Positions 6,184 to 6,237 of a stretch of DNA of 6,237 nt are shown here, piece by piece (the first letter of the stretch is position 1; every line of letters starts with the position of its first letter). Under the pieces are notes generated by a model. That model had not been told where the DNA came from and searched no databases. It was given only the letters and a program-made list of their open reading frames with translations. Made by a program: the position numbers and the translations under genes. Source of the DNA: Pseudomonadota bacterium (GTDB taxonomy: Bacteria > Desulfobacterota > Desulfobacteria > Desulfobacterales > Desulfobacteraceae); the NCBI GenBank assembly GCA_018816605.1, contig JAHIVS010000698.1, positions 1 through 6,237 of the forward strand, written 5' to 3'.

Positions 6184-6237
6184 CTACAATTTAATTTCCA
6201 CATCAACGCCGGGGGATAGATCCAGCTTCATCAACGC
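6184..6237 (-). CDS. rpsJ: 30S ribosomal protein S10, C-terminal end (partial, cut by window edge)
   Basis: Only the last 17 codons and a TAG stop are inside the window; they read ALMKLDLSPGVDVEIKL. This is the conserved end of S10, where the 'LDLxPGVDVEIKL' strand closes the protein. S10 sits in the 30S head, and in E. coli it also works as the NusE transcription antitermination factor. The gene is the expected first gene of the S10 cluster, directly upstream of rplC with a 20-nt gap. The rest of the gene and any leader or promoter lie beyond the right edge. Identification is firm despite the short length because both the residues and the position match. Confidence 0.93.
   Translation of the reverse strand, partial: ALMKLDLSPGVDVEIKL

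Overview
The whole window is one dense run of ribosomal protein genes on the minus strand: the 3' end of the S10 cluster joined directly to the start of the spc cluster. In transcription order, from high to low coordinates, it reads rpsJ (S10, last 17 codons only), rplC (L3), rplD (L4), rplW (L23), rplB (L2), rpsS (S19), rplV (L22), rpsC (S3), rplP (L16), rpmC (L29, frameshifted), rpsQ (S17), rplN (L14), rplX (L24), rplE (L5) and rpsN (S14, first 34 codons only). This is the canonical bacterial order. Both ends of the window cut through genes of the same operon, so its promoter and terminator lie outside.

The organism is a bacterium with moderate-to-low G+C. The L3 form (GSVGNSAWPSK, with no Gln at the PrmB-methylated position), the C4-zinc-ribbon L24, the short zinc-type S14 and the [10 protein letters not shown] version of L2 together suggest an anaerobic Desulfobacterota lineage such as a Desulfobacteraceae relative. 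That placement rests on recalled protein similarity, not on a search.

Most genes are separated by 1-32 nt and have a Shine-Dalgarno (SD) sequence in the gap or in the end of the upstream gene. The spacing at rpsQ-rplN (16 nt) leaves no room for the separate spc promoter known in E. coli, so the two clusters are probably one transcription unit. The products assemble into both subunits: S10, S3, S14 and S19 in the 30S head; S17 low in the 30S body; L3, L4 and L22 around the peptidyl-transferase region and exit tunnel; L23 and L29 at the tunnel exit; L2, L14, L16, L5 and L24 elsewhere on the 50S.

Three departures from routine stand out. First, rpmC needs a one-base correction in an A5 run to encode a normal 65-residue L29. 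Second, the only sizeable spacer, 117 nt between rplC and rplD, can fold into three consecutive hairpins just before the rplD ribosome binding site and is a candidate cis-regulatory RNA. Third, rpsC and rpsN start with TTG, each behind a full AAGGAGG. I found no mobile element, CRISPR array, RNA gene, or new multigene system; the structured rplC-rplD spacer is the closest thing to something undescribed.
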